From VRUE01 sp963717375 (lineage in GTDB: Bacteria; Actinomycetota; Thermoleophilia; Solirubrobacterales; 70-9), in assembly GCA_963717375.1 (NCBI GenBank), contig OY970329.1:2418001-2482000 (forward strand): DNA of 64,000 nucleotides, written 5' to 3'. The notes under the pieces are model-generated. The model searched no databases and was not told where the DNA came from. It saw nothing but the letters and a program-made list of their open reading frames with translations. Positions 42,993 to 51,244 of the stretch are shown piece by piece (positions within the stretch are counted from its first letter, which is position 1; each line of letters starts with the position of its first letter). The position numbers were made by a program, and so were the translations under genes.

Positions 42993-44314
42993 GCCCCCAG
43001 CAGGTTCTGGCCGCAGACGCGGACCGTGTTGCCGTTGACCCCGGTCGAGGCGGGGCTGGCGAACCAGGCGATCGTCTCGGCGACGTCCACCGGCAGGCCG
43101 CCCTGCGAGAGGCTGCTGAGGCGGCGGCCGGCTTCGCGCGGTGCAATCGGCATCGCCGCGGTCATCTGGGTCTCGATGAAGCCCGGGGCGACGGCGTTGA
43201 TCGTCACACCGCGCTCGGCGAGCTCGGGCGCCATCGCTTCGACCATGCCGATCACGCCGGCCTTCGAGGCCGCGTAGTTGGTCTGGCCGGAGTTGCCGGC
43301 GATGCCGCTCATCGAGGAGACGCAGACGATGCGACCGTTGGGGCGCAACAGTCCGCGCCCGAGCAGCTCGTCGTCGATCCGCTCCTCACTGGAGAGGTTG
43401 ATCTCCATCAGCATCGACCAGCGCTCTTCCGGCATCTTGGCGATCGTGCGGTCTTTAGTGACGCCGGCGTTGTGGACGACGATGTCGACGCCGCCGGAGA
43501 GCTGCTCGGCGATTTGCGCCGGCGCGTCCTCGGCGGTGATGTCGAGCTCGATCGTCTCCGCCTCGAGCCGCTCGGCGACCTTGCTCAGGTCGGCCGAGAG
43601 CGCCGGCACGTCGAGCAGGACCAGGTCGGCCCCGTCGCGGCGCAGCGTCGTCGCGATCGCCTCGCCGATACCGCGCGAGGCGCCGGTGACGAGTGCCAGT
43701 TTGCCCGCCAGCGGCTGCTCCCAATCGATCTCGGGGGTCGCTGCGACCGCCTTGCCGACCCTGACCACCTGGCCGGAGACGTAGGCCGAGCGCGGCGAGA
43801 GAAGGAAGCGCAGGGTCGAGGCGAGCTCGTCCTCGGCTCCCGGTTCGACCAGCACCAGCTGCACCGTTGAGCCCTTGCCGCCGACCTCCTTGGCGAGCGA
43901 GCGGGTGAATCCCTCCAGCCCCCGCTGGGCCGTGGCGGCGCGGACGGAGCCCGCTTCCGCTGCCGGTGTGCCGAGCACGACGACGCGGCCGCTGCGCTGC
44001 AGGCGGCCGACCGCCGGGTAGAAGAAGCGCTGCAGCTCGACCAGCTCGGTCGAGTCGCTTATCCCGGTGGCGTCGAAGATCAGCGCCTTGGCCGGGCCCT
44101 CGGTGCCCGCCCGTTCGGCTTTGATCTGATCGAGGAAGGCGGAGACCGCCTTGCCGAGACGGCCGCCCGGGGCGCCGCCGGAGAGCACCCGGCCGGAGAC
44201 GACCGGCGCTCCGGCCTTATAGCGGTCGAGGGTGACCGGCCGCGGCAGCCCGAGCTGGCCGGCGAGCGTGGAGACGACGGGCGCATTGACGACCTGTGAG
44301 TAACGGTCGCTCAT
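42989..44314 (-). CDS. fabG4: Two-domain 3-oxoacyl reductase (FabG4-like)
   Basis: A 441-residue high-molecular-weight FabG. The N-terminal ~200 residues are a flavodoxin-like or degenerate SDR domain. The C-terminal SDR domain has TGASRGIGEAIA for cofactor, HNAGVTKDRTI, VSSMSGIAGNSGQ and the catalytic YAASKAG. This two-domain form matches mycobacterial FabG4, which uses NADH with CoA or ACP thioesters. ATG 44314 overlaps the thiolase stop (ATGA). Confidence 0.9.
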   Translation of the reverse strand: MSDRYSQVVNAPVVSTLAGQLGLPRPVTLDRYKAGAPVVSGRVLSGGAPGGRLGKAVSAFLDQIKAERAGTEGPAKALIFDATGISDSTELVELQRFFYPAVGRLQRSGRVVVLGTPAAEAGSVRAATAQRGLEGFTRSLAKEVGGKGSTVQLVLVEPGAEDELASTLRFLLSPRSAYVSGQVVRVGKAVAATPEIDWEQPLAGKLALVTGASRGIGEAIATTLRRDGADLVLLDVPALSADLSKVAERLEAETIELDITAEDAPAQIAEQLSGGVDIVVHNAGVTKDRTIAKMPEERWSMLMEINLSSEERIDDELLGRGLLRPNGRIVCVSSMSGIAGNSGQTNYAASKAGVIGMVEAMAPELAERGVTINAVAPGFIETQMTAAMPIAPREAGRRLSSLSQGGLPVDVAETIAWFASPASTGVNGNTVRVCGQNLLGA

Positions 44315-45603
44315 GAGGCACCCCCGGCGCTCTCGAGCACCGCGACGACGCCCTGGCCGCCGGCGGCGCAGATGCTGATCACGCCGCGGCCTTTGCCGTC
44401 TTCGTGCAGCTGTTTGGCGAGGCCGGCGACGATTCGCCCGCCGGTGGCGGCGAACGGGTGGGCGGCGGCAAGCGAGCCGCCGTTGACGTTGAGCTTGGCG
44501 CGGTCGATCGAGCCCAGCGGTTTGTCGCGGCCGAGCTTCTCCTTGCAGAATTCCGCGTCCTCCCAGGCCTTCAGCGTGCAGAGCACCTGGGCGGCGAAGG
44601 CCTCGTGGATCTCGTAGTAGTCGAACTCGTCGAGGCCGATGCCGGCGCGGTCGAGCATCGTCGGCATCGCGTAGGCGGGAGCCATCAGCAGCCCTTCGCG
44701 CTTGTGGACGTGGTCGACCGCCGCGGTCTGGCCGTCGGTGATGTAGGCGAGGACTGGCAGGTCGCGCTCCTTCGCCCACTCCTCGCTGGCGAGCAGCACC
44801 GCCGAGGCGCCGTCGCTGAGCGGGGTCGAGTTGGCCGCGGTCATCGTTCCCTCCGGGCCGCCGAAGACCGGCTTCAGCTTGGCCAGCTTCTCGAGGCTGG
44901 AGTCCGGTCGCAGGTTCTGGTCGCGCTCGAGCCCGAGGTAGGGGGTGAGCAGGTCATCGAGGAAGCCGCGCTCGTAGGCGGCGGCGAGGTTCTTGTGACT
45001 GGCGACGGTGAGCTCGTCCTGCTCGCTGCGGCCGATACCCCAGTCGGTGGCCATGATCGCGCAGTGCTCGCCCATCGAGAGGCCGGTGCGCGGCTCCTCG
45101 TTGCGCGGGATCGCCGGCACGATGTGGCCGGGACGGACCCGGGTCAGGGTGCGCAGCTTGCCCGCGGTCGAACGCTGGCGGTTGGCGTCAAGCAGCGTCT
45201 CGCGCAGCTGCTCGTTGAGCGCGATCGGCGCGTCGGAGGTGGTGTCGGCGCCGCAGGCGATGCCGGAGTCGATCTGGCCGAGGGCGATCTTGTTGGCGAC
45301 CAGGATCGTTGTCTCCAGCCCGGTACCGCAGGCCTGCTGCACGTCGTAGGCGGGGGTCTCCGGCGCGAGCCGGGTGCTGAGCACGCTCTCGCGGGCGAGG
45401 TCGCGGTCGCGGGAATGCTTGAGCACCGCACCGCCGGCGACCTCTCCGATGCGCTCGCCGTCGAGGCCGAAGCGGTCGATCAGCCCGTCGAGGGCAGCGG
45501 TCAGCATGTCCTGGTTGGAGGCGTGCGCGTAAACGGAGTTCGAGCGCGCGAAGGGGATCCGGTTGCCGCCGATGACGGCGACCCGGCGTGGTTTATCGAT
45601 CAA
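44311..45603 (-). CDS. fadA: Acetyl-CoA C-acyltransferase (thiolase, FadA2/FadI-like)
   Basis: A 430-residue thiolase. The nucleophile is in QQACGTGLE (about Cys91), and the other active-site motifs are HEAFAAQV, NVNGGSLAAAHPFAATGG and the second cysteine in ICAAGGQG. Its length exceeds biosynthetic thiolases and fits the FadI/FadA2 group that closes the beta-oxidation cycle. It overlaps the TetR stop upstream and fabG4 downstream. Confidence 0.92.
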   Translation of the reverse strand: MIDKPRRVAVIGGNRIPFARSNSVYAHASNQDMLTAALDGLIDRFGLDGERIGEVAGGAVLKHSRDRDLARESVLSTRLAPETPAYDVQQACGTGLETTILVANKIALGQIDSGIACGADTTSDAPIALNEQLRETLLDANRQRSTAGKLRTLTRVRPGHIVPAIPRNEEPRTGLSMGEHCAIMATDWGIGRSEQDELTVASHKNLAAAYERGFLDDLLTPYLGLERDQNLRPDSSLEKLAKLKPVFGGPEGTMTAANSTPLSDGASAVLLASEEWAKERDLPVLAYITDGQTAAVDHVHKREGLLMAPAYAMPTMLDRAGIGLDEFDYYEIHEAFAAQVLCTLKAWEDAEFCKEKLGRDKPLGSIDRAKLNVNGGSLAAAHPFAATGGRIVAGLAKQLHEDGKGRGVISICAAGGQGVVAVLESAGGAS

Positions 45604-46259
45604 CTGCGATCACCTTTCGGTTTGGGTCGGGAGGATTTGGCAGAGGGGGTGGAGCGCAGGCGCAGGCCGGGCTCGATCGTCGCGATCAGCAGCTCGGCTG
45701 CCTCGGAGGCAGTTGTCGCCTCGGTCCGCAGCCACCAGCGCGCCAGCGCCTCGGCGGCGCCGAGCAGGGCGGCGGAGAGCGCCTCGACTTCGATCTGGGC
45801 GGCGGCGCGCCGCTTGGCGGGAAGTTCGGCAAGCAGCGATTCGGAGACGAGCGCGATCAGGCGGCCGCGGTATTCGGCGACCCGGTCGGCGACCTCGCCG
45901 CTGTGGGGCAGGGTCTCGTCGAAGAGCACCGCCCAGGCATCGCGGTCAGCGTCGAGGAAGGCGAAGAAGGCGCGCAGGCCGGCGTTAAGCGCCTCGCTGG
46001 GGCCGCTTGCTTCGCCGACTGTCTCGAGGATCGTTTTAACCAGCGCATCGCCGGCCCGCTCCATGCAGGCGGTGTAGAGGCGCTCCTTGTTGCCGAAGTA
46101 GTTGTAGAGCAGCGGCTTGGTCACGCCGACGGCGGCGGCGACCTCGTCCATGGTCACGTCGGCGTAGCCGCGCTCGGCGAAGAGAGCATGGGCGGCGACC
46201 AGCGCCTGCTCCATGCGATCCGCCTTCGAAAGCCGGGAACGAGTCGGTGTTGCAGCCAT
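45600..46259 (-). CDS. TetR-family regulator of the beta-oxidation operon
   Basis: A 219-residue regulator. The helix-turn-helix is in the first ~65 residues (FAERGYADVTMDEVAAAVGVTK, in part; LLYNYFGNKERLY). A basic C-terminal tail follows (RSTPSAKSSRPKPKGD). It is the first gene of the thiolase-fabG4-MaoC-fadE operon and overlaps thiolase. A symmetrical 30-base site at 46271 lies just upstream of its ATG. Autoregulation with an acyl-CoA effector is inferred from FadR-like TetR proteins. Confidence 0.88.
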   Translation of the reverse strand: MAATPTRSRLSKADRMEQALVAAHALFAERGYADVTMDEVAAAVGVTKPLLYNYFGNKERLYTACMERAGDALVKTILETVGEASGPSEALNAGLRAFFAFLDADRDAWAVLFDETLPHSGEVADRVAEYRGRLIALVSESLLAELPAKRRAAAQIEVEALSAALLGAAEALARWWLRTEATTASEAAELLIATIEPGLRLRSTPSAKSSRPKPKGDRS

Positions 46260-46270
46260 CAGTGGCTACA

Positions 46271-46300
46271 TTACCCAGATATAAATTTATATATGCGTAA
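46271..46300. promoter_or_regulatory. Palindrome upstream of the beta-oxidation TetR gene
   Basis: The central ATATAAATTTATAT (46279-46292) is a perfect 14-base palindrome. The outer TTAC (46271) and GTAA (46297-46300) share the same centre, giving an almost symmetrical 30-base site. It begins 12 bases before the ATG in transcription order and likely overlaps the promoter -10. Confidence 0.6.
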
Positions 46301-46389
46301 CGTGATCTATCGCACCTAGATTGTTGGGTGTGAGAGGCGAGGACGGCAGACTCGATCGCAATTAGGGGAGATCGGGTACGGGGTTCCCG

Positions 46390-47229
46390 ATGCGTGCTGG
46401 GTTGCGAATCGGCGCCGGTGTGATCGCCCTGTTCGCGGCGGTGCTGGCGCTGGGCGGCTGCGGCGGCGGCGCGGACGGCACGACCGACCAGGTGCGGACG
46501 CTGGGGCTGCCGGTCTGCGACGTCTCCGACGCCGCAAGGGCGCTGACCGGGCTGGAAGCGGGGATCTCCGGGATCGGTCGCGAATTCGAAGCGCTAGCGC
46601 ACCGGCGGGGAACGCTCTCCAACCGGGAAGGCGGAACCAAACCGATTCCCGCAGGACGGTACGGGCGCCAGATCCTGCGGGTGATGAAGGAAAACACCGC
46701 CTCGATCCGCGGCCAGCTGCTAGTGCTCGAAGACTGCGCGCGCAACGCGATCCTGGAAGCGAAGGGCAAGCCCGTGCACGAACCGTCGCCGCCGAGGGAG
46801 CCGCGGGGGCGGCGCACGGTCGTCGCGCACCGGCTCGGACCGGCGCGGGTCGAGCCCGGCACGCAGGCTTTGCCTGCGAGTCCCTGCGGGACCTTTGGCA
46901 GGAACGGGACGACGACGATCCACATCTTTTCCGACGCCGGGCATTGCGCCCGAGTGGCGCCCGGTGAACGGCTCATCTTCGTTAACGACACCGGGATCGG
47001 GCCGCGGCACGCCGGCGCGGCCGCGATCCGGATCCTGGCCGGCGACTATGAGCTATGGATCGGGCCGCACGAGAGTGGGCTGATCCCGGCCGCCGTTGGG
47101 ACCTACCTCGGCCGCGGTTCGCACCGGGTGCGGATTGCCGGCGCGCCCGCGGCAATGATCCTCCTCCTGCCCCCGGTCTGCGCGATCCGCCCGCCCGCGG
47201 AGCCCGGCGAAGAACTCTGCTTCCGCTAG
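46390..47229 (+). CDS. Predicted lipoprotein of unknown function
   Basis: A 279-residue protein with a lipobox (LALGGC, Cys24) after a hydrophobic signal segment. A helical region (about 45-120) precedes a proline-rich linker and a beta-rich C-terminal half with HIFSDAGHCARVAPGERLIFVND. That last part resembles cupredoxin-like or immunoglobulin-like folds but lacks clear metal ligands. Four cysteines in the mature protein could form disulfides. No family is recognised. It converges with the MMPL gene (4-base overlap). Confidence 0.68.
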   Translation: MRAGLRIGAGVIALFAAVLALGGCGGGADGTTDQVRTLGLPVCDVSDAARALTGLEAGISGIGREFEALAHRRGTLSNREGGTKPIPAGRYGRQILRVMKENTASIRGQLLVLEDCARNAILEAKGKPVHEPSPPREPRGRRTVVAHRLGPARVEPGTQALPASPCGTFGRNGTTTIHIFSDAGHCARVAPGERLIFVNDTGIGPRHAGAAAIRILAGDYELWIGPHESGLIPAAVGTYLGRGSHRVRIAGAPAAMILLLPPVCAIRPPAEPGEELCFR

Positions 47230-49355
47230 GCCTCGGAAATACCGAGGCGTAGATAGATGCGGCGCAGCGGTTTCGGTGCCCACCAGTTCCACTCGCCGAG
47301 CAGGCGCATCAGCGAGGGGACGAGCAGGGCGCGGACGATGGTGGCGTCGATCATCACGCCGAAGGCCATCCCGATCGCGATTTGCTTGACGAAGAAGACG
47401 CTGCTGACGCCGAAGGCGAGGAAGACGATCGCGATCGCCACGGCGGCGGCGGTGATCACGCGACCGGTTCTGCCGATGCCGATCGCCACCGCCTCCTCGT
47501 TGCTCTCGCCGAGGTCGTGTTGCTCCTTGATGCGGGCGATGACCAGCACCGCGTAGTCGGTGGCGAGGCCGAAGATGACGGCGAAGAGGAAGACCAGGCT
47601 CGTCACCTCGACAGCGGCGGGCCCGGTGTAGTCAAGCGGGGTGTCGAGCCAGCCGGCCTGGAAGGCGAGGACGAGGATGCCGAGGGTTGCGCCCAGGGTG
47701 AGGGAGTTCATCAGCAGCGTCTTCAGCGGTAGCAGCACCGAGCCGGTGAGCAGGAAGAGCAGGACGAGGGTGGTGAGGGCGATGATCGCGATTACCAGTG
47801 GCGCGTGTTCGAGCAGGCTCTGCTTCTGGTCGATGAAGCGGGCGGTGTTGCCGGAGACCAGGATCTTCGTCGTGCCCGGTGGGCTCAGCTTGCGGATCGC
47901 TTCGACCGAGTCCTGGGAGGCGCTGCTCAGCGCCGGTCCGGCGAGGGCGAAGTTGGCGAAGGACGCTTGGCGGGAGGCGGGCACGAAAGGAGTGCCGCGC
48001 ACGACGCCGTCGACTGCCTCGATCCGACGCTGGAAGGCGGCGAGCTGGGGCTTGGCGGCCCTGCCGTCGACGGCGACGGTGACCGCCTCGGTGACGTCGC
48101 GTGGGTAATGCGCTTCGAGGTAGCTGTAGGCCTTGTAGGACGGCTCCTTGGGCGGTACCGCTTCGGCACTGGGCCCGGTCAGGGTGGTCCAGAGCAGCGG
48201 CGCCGCTGCGAGTAGGAGCAGCCCCGAGCTGGCCAGGGCGACGGCGACCGGCCGGCGCATCACGCCGCGCGCCAGGCGATACCAGCCGTCGGAGCTGTCC
48301 GAGACGGCCGGGCCGCGGCGGATCGAGAGCGCGTCGATGCGCGTGCCGAGCAAGCGCAGTAGCGAGGGGACGACGAGGACCGCGATCACCGAGGAGAGCA
48401 CGGCGACCGAGGCGCCGGCGACGGCCATCGAGTAGAGGAAGCGCTGCGGCATGAAGATCAGCGCCGCCATCGCCGAGGCCACGGTGAGGCCGGAGAAGAG
48501 CGCGGTGCGGCCCGCCGTCTGCACGGTTTTCCTGTGCGCCTCACGCGTCGCGCCGCCGCTGGCGATCTCCTCGCGATAGCGGGAGACCATCAAGAGGGCG
48601 TAGTCGACCGCGAGCCCGAGGCTGAGGCCGGTGGCGATGTTGAGCGCGAAGAGGGAGGTGTCGACGAAGCCCGACATCACGCGGAGGACGAAGAGCGTGC
48701 CGACGATCGAGACGCCGCCGATCAGCAGCGGGATCGAGGCCGCGACGACGCCGCGGAAGACGAAGAGGAGGAGCAGCGCCAGCACCGGGAAGGCGATCAG
48801 CTCGGCCGTGGTCAGGTCCTTGCGGGTCTGGTCATTGGTCTCGTTGAATCCCTGCGCGAAGCCGCCCTCGGCGACGTCGAGCGGGCTGGCGTCGGCCAGG
48901 ACCTTGACCCGTTCGGCGGCGATGCCGCCCGCGTCCTCGATGTCGTTGGTCGAGAGGTAGCCGGCGATCGCCAGCGACTGACCGTCTTTGGCGATCAGCT
49001 CGGCGCCGGCCCGGGGGTTGCGCAGCGGGTTGAGCACACGGCCGACGTACTGAACCTTCGCCATGCCGTCGCCGAGCCGGTTGACCTGGCTCCGCACCGA
49101 GGGGTCGGCCAGGTTCAGCCGGCCACCATCGGGAGAGCGGACGACGAGGACGATCGCCGGGTTGGGGTCGTAGCCGAGCTCGCCGCGGAGAAGGTCGGTC
49201 GCCTGCTCGCTCTCCGAGCTCGGGTCGGTGAACCCGGCCGCCTTCAGGTGTTTCTCGACGTCGTGGCCGATCGCGACAGCGAAGAGGGCGAAGGCTGCCA
49301 CCGCCGCCAGCACCAGCTTCGGGTGCTTCCAGGTCAGATCTGCGAGCCGGGTCAC
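47226..49355 (-). CDS. MMPL-family RND transporter
   Basis: A 709-residue RND-type exporter with two membrane helix plus external-loop repeats and about 12 helices. Key motifs: LAVDYALLMVSRYREEI (helix 4 region) and LATDYAVLVIARIKEQ (helix 10 region). It is shorter than the MMPL at 29888 and lacks the long central loop. A perfect 26-bp palindrome separates it from a divergent HxlR regulator, so it is likely controlled by that protein. The cargo is unknown. Confidence 0.9.
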   Translation of the reverse strand: MTRLADLTWKHPKLVLAAVAAFALFAVAIGHDVEKHLKAAGFTDPSSESEQATDLLRGELGYDPNPAIVLVVRSPDGGRLNLADPSVRSQVNRLGDGMAKVQYVGRVLNPLRNPRAGAELIAKDGQSLAIAGYLSTNDIEDAGGIAAERVKVLADASPLDVAEGGFAQGFNETNDQTRKDLTTAELIAFPVLALLLLFVFRGVVAASIPLLIGGVSIVGTLFVLRVMSGFVDTSLFALNIATGLSLGLAVDYALLMVSRYREEIASGGATREAHRKTVQTAGRTALFSGLTVASAMAALIFMPQRFLYSMAVAGASVAVLSSVIAVLVVPSLLRLLGTRIDALSIRRGPAVSDSSDGWYRLARGVMRRPVAVALASSGLLLLAAAPLLWTTLTGPSAEAVPPKEPSYKAYSYLEAHYPRDVTEAVTVAVDGRAAKPQLAAFQRRIEAVDGVVRGTPFVPASRQASFANFALAGPALSSASQDSVEAIRKLSPPGTTKILVSGNTARFIDQKQSLLEHAPLVIAIIALTTLVLLFLLTGSVLLPLKTLLMNSLTLGATLGILVLAFQAGWLDTPLDYTGPAAVEVTSLVFLFAVIFGLATDYAVLVIARIKEQHDLGESNEEAVAIGIGRTGRVITAAAVAIAIVFLAFGVSSVFFVKQIAIGMAFGVMIDATIVRALLVPSLMRLLGEWNWWAPKPLRRIYLRLGISEA

Positions 49356-49372
49356 GGCGGCGGACTGTACCA

Positions 49373-49398
49373 GAATTCAAAGTACTCACTTTGAATTC
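49373..49398. promoter_or_regulatory. Perfect 26-base operator between MMPL and HxlR genes
   Basis: GAATTCAAAGT and ACTTTGAATTC are perfect 11-base arms around ACTC. The site lies 18 bases from the MMPL start and 26 bases from the HxlR start. HxlR-type regulators bind such AT-rich palindromes as dimers, so it is the likely operator for both genes. Confidence 0.78.
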
Positions 49399-49423
49399 CA
49401 AATTACGCTGTTACTCTTGTCCT

Positions 49424-50113
49424 ATGACCCCACGCGAATACGGCCAAGCCTGCAGTCTCGCCTGCGCGCTCGATCGGATCGGAGAGCGCTGGACGCTGCT
49501 GATCGTGCGCGAGCTCTCGCTCGGCCCGTTGCGCTTCTCGGCCCTCGCCCGCTCGGTCGGCGGCGCCCCCACCGATGTCCTGACCAAGCGCCTGCGCGAC
49601 CTCGAGCAGCACGGGATCGTCGAGCGCCGCGAGCTCGATCCGCCCAACTCGACGACCGTCTACGAGTTGACCGAGCTGGGCCACGGGCTGGAAGGCCCGA
49701 TGGTCGAGCTGAGTCGCTGGGGGATGGGTCTGCAGAAACTCGAGGACGTGATCGACTTGGCGCCGTCATCGCTGCCCAACGCGATCCGGGTGATCCTGCG
49801 TCCGCCTGCGGACCTGACAGCGACGCTGGCGCTGCGCAGCGAGGGCCAGTCCTACACGCTGCGCATAGCGGGCGGTTGGATCGACGCCTCCCGCGGCGCC
49901 GCCCCCCGCAGCGACCTCAGTCTGGCCGGCACGCCGATCGGCGTGATTGCCGCCTTGGTCGCCGGCGATGCGGGCGAGGAGGGGGTCGATATCGAGGGTG
50001 ACCGCGAGCTGCTCGACGAGCTGCGCTCGATCGTGGTCCTCCCCGAGCGGCTGCGCGAGGAAGCGCTGGCCGCAGTGGGCGGCGGATTGCTCGTTACTGC
50101 TCGTACAGCTTGA
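49424..50113 (+). CDS. HxlR-family transcriptional regulator with C-terminal extension
   Basis: A 229-residue regulator. The HxlR winged helix (about 1-100) has the typical CSLACALDRIGERWTLLIVREL start, the RFSALARSVGGAPTDVLTKRLRDLE recognition region (cited in part) and the wing around VYELTELG. The extra ~120 residues resemble SCP2-like sterol-binding or ligand domains (ILRPPADLTATLALRSEG). The divergent MMPL transporter is the obvious target. ATG 49424 is used; a longer in-frame start at 49391 would overlap the operator. Confidence 0.87.
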   Translation: MTPREYGQACSLACALDRIGERWTLLIVRELSLGPLRFSALARSVGGAPTDVLTKRLRDLEQHGIVERRELDPPNSTTVYELTELGHGLEGPMVELSRWGMGLQKLEDVIDLAPSSLPNAIRVILRPPADLTATLALRSEGQSYTLRIAGGWIDASRGAAPRSDLSLAGTPIGVIAALVAGDAGEEGVDIEGDRELLDELRSIVVLPERLREEALAAVGGGLLVTARTA

Positions 50114-50327
50114 CGACGCGCACCGTGCCGTCGGGCGCGGCGTCGACGCAGAGGTTGCAGAGGACGCACTCGTCGAGATTCTTCTCGACGATCTCGACGC
50201 CTGAGTCGGTCGCCTTGAAGATGTCGACCGGGCAGACTTCCTCCAGCTTCTTCGCCAGCTCGGCGTCGCCGGCGACCGAGGCGTCGACCTCGACGTCGAT
50301 GAAGACCTTGTTCAGGGTCTCGGCCAT
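50094..50327 (-). CDS. FixX-like ferredoxin
   Basis: A 77-residue protein with four cysteines: Cys32 in CPVDIF and Cys54, Cys57, Cys60 in CVLCNLC. This spacing can hold one [4Fe-4S] cluster and matches the pattern of FixX-type ferredoxin-like proteins. The start overlaps the sucD stop (ATGA), so it is translated with succinyl-CoA synthetase. FixX normally passes electrons to ETF-quinone oxidoreductase, but no such genes are nearby, so its partner is unknown. Confidence 0.8.
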   Translation of the reverse strand: MAETLNKVFIDVEVDASVAGDAELAKKLEEVCPVDIFKATDSGVEIVEKNLDECVLCNLCVDAAPDGTVRVVKLYEQ

Positions 50328-51244
50328 CAGGCGGTCGCTCCCAGCTTCTGCTTGACCGCGTCGGGGATCTCATCGATCCGCTCGACCACGCGGATGCCGG
50401 CCGCTTCGAGGCGGGCGATCTTCTCCGTCGCGGTGTCCTCGACGCCCTCGACGATCGTGCCGGCGTGTCCGAAGCTCATCCCCTTCATCTCCTCGTCATC
50501 CATGAACTTGCCGGCCATGAAGGCGACGATCGGCAGGCGCGAGTTGTTCTCCTTGACCCATTCGGAGAGCTGCGCCTCCATCCGGCCCCCGGGCTCGGTG
50601 TAGATCACGATCGCCTGGGTCTGCTCGTCGGCCTCGAAGTAGGGCATCAGCTCGGCGTAGGTGGAGCCGATGATCGCGTCGCCGCCGATCGAGACGGCGG
50701 TGGAGACGCCGAGGCCCGCCTGGGTCAGCGAGGAGGAGATCTCGGTGGTCATGCCGCCGGAGCGGCTCATCACGCCGACCGGGCCGGGCGCGTAGGCCTT
50801 GGCGGCGTCCTTGGCGGGCCCGCCGATGCCGCCCATCTTGCAGACCTCGGGGACGATCAGACCGAGGCAGTTGGGGCCGATGATCCGCGCCCCGCGCAGG
50901 TCGGCCAGCTCGACCATCTGGGCGACGTCGCGGCGCGGGATGCGCTCGGTGACGATCACGATCAGCTTGATCCCGTTCTCGATCGCCTCCAGCACAGCGT
51001 CCTTGGTGAAGGCGGGGGGGACCGTAACCACCGAGCCATGTATGGGGCCGCCGTGGTTCTCGACCGCCTGGGCGACGGTGTCAAAGACCGGCACGCCGTG
51101 CACCTCGCGGCCCTTGCGGCCGGGGGTGACGCCGCCGACGACCTTGGAGCCGTAGTCAAGGCACTCCTTGGTCAAGTTGACCGCCTCGCGGCCGGTGATG
51201 CCCTGGACGATGAAGGTCGTCTCGCTGTTGAGGAGGATGCTCAC
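50327..51244 (-). CDS. sucD: Succinyl-CoA synthetase alpha subunit
   Basis: A 305-residue CoA-binding alpha subunit. The N-terminal CoA-binding Rossmann domain (QGITGREAVNLTKECL) is followed by VGVMSRSGGMTTEI (ligase domain). The phosphohistidine is in SFGHAGTIVEG. With SucC it converts succinyl-CoA to succinate while making ATP or GTP in the TCA cycle. It overlaps sucC by 4 bases and the ferredoxin by 1. Confidence 0.95.
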   Translation of the reverse strand: MSILLNSETTFIVQGITGREAVNLTKECLDYGSKVVGGVTPGRKGREVHGVPVFDTVAQAVENHGGPIHGSVVTVPPAFTKDAVLEAIENGIKLIVIVTERIPRRDVAQMVELADLRGARIIGPNCLGLIVPEVCKMGGIGGPAKDAAKAYAPGPVGVMSRSGGMTTEISSSLTQAGLGVSTAVSIGGDAIIGSTYAELMPYFEADEQTQAIVIYTEPGGRMEAQLSEWVKENNSRLPIVAFMAGKFMDDEEMKGMSFGHAGTIVEGVEDTATEKIARLEAAGIRVVERIDEIPDAVKQKLGATA

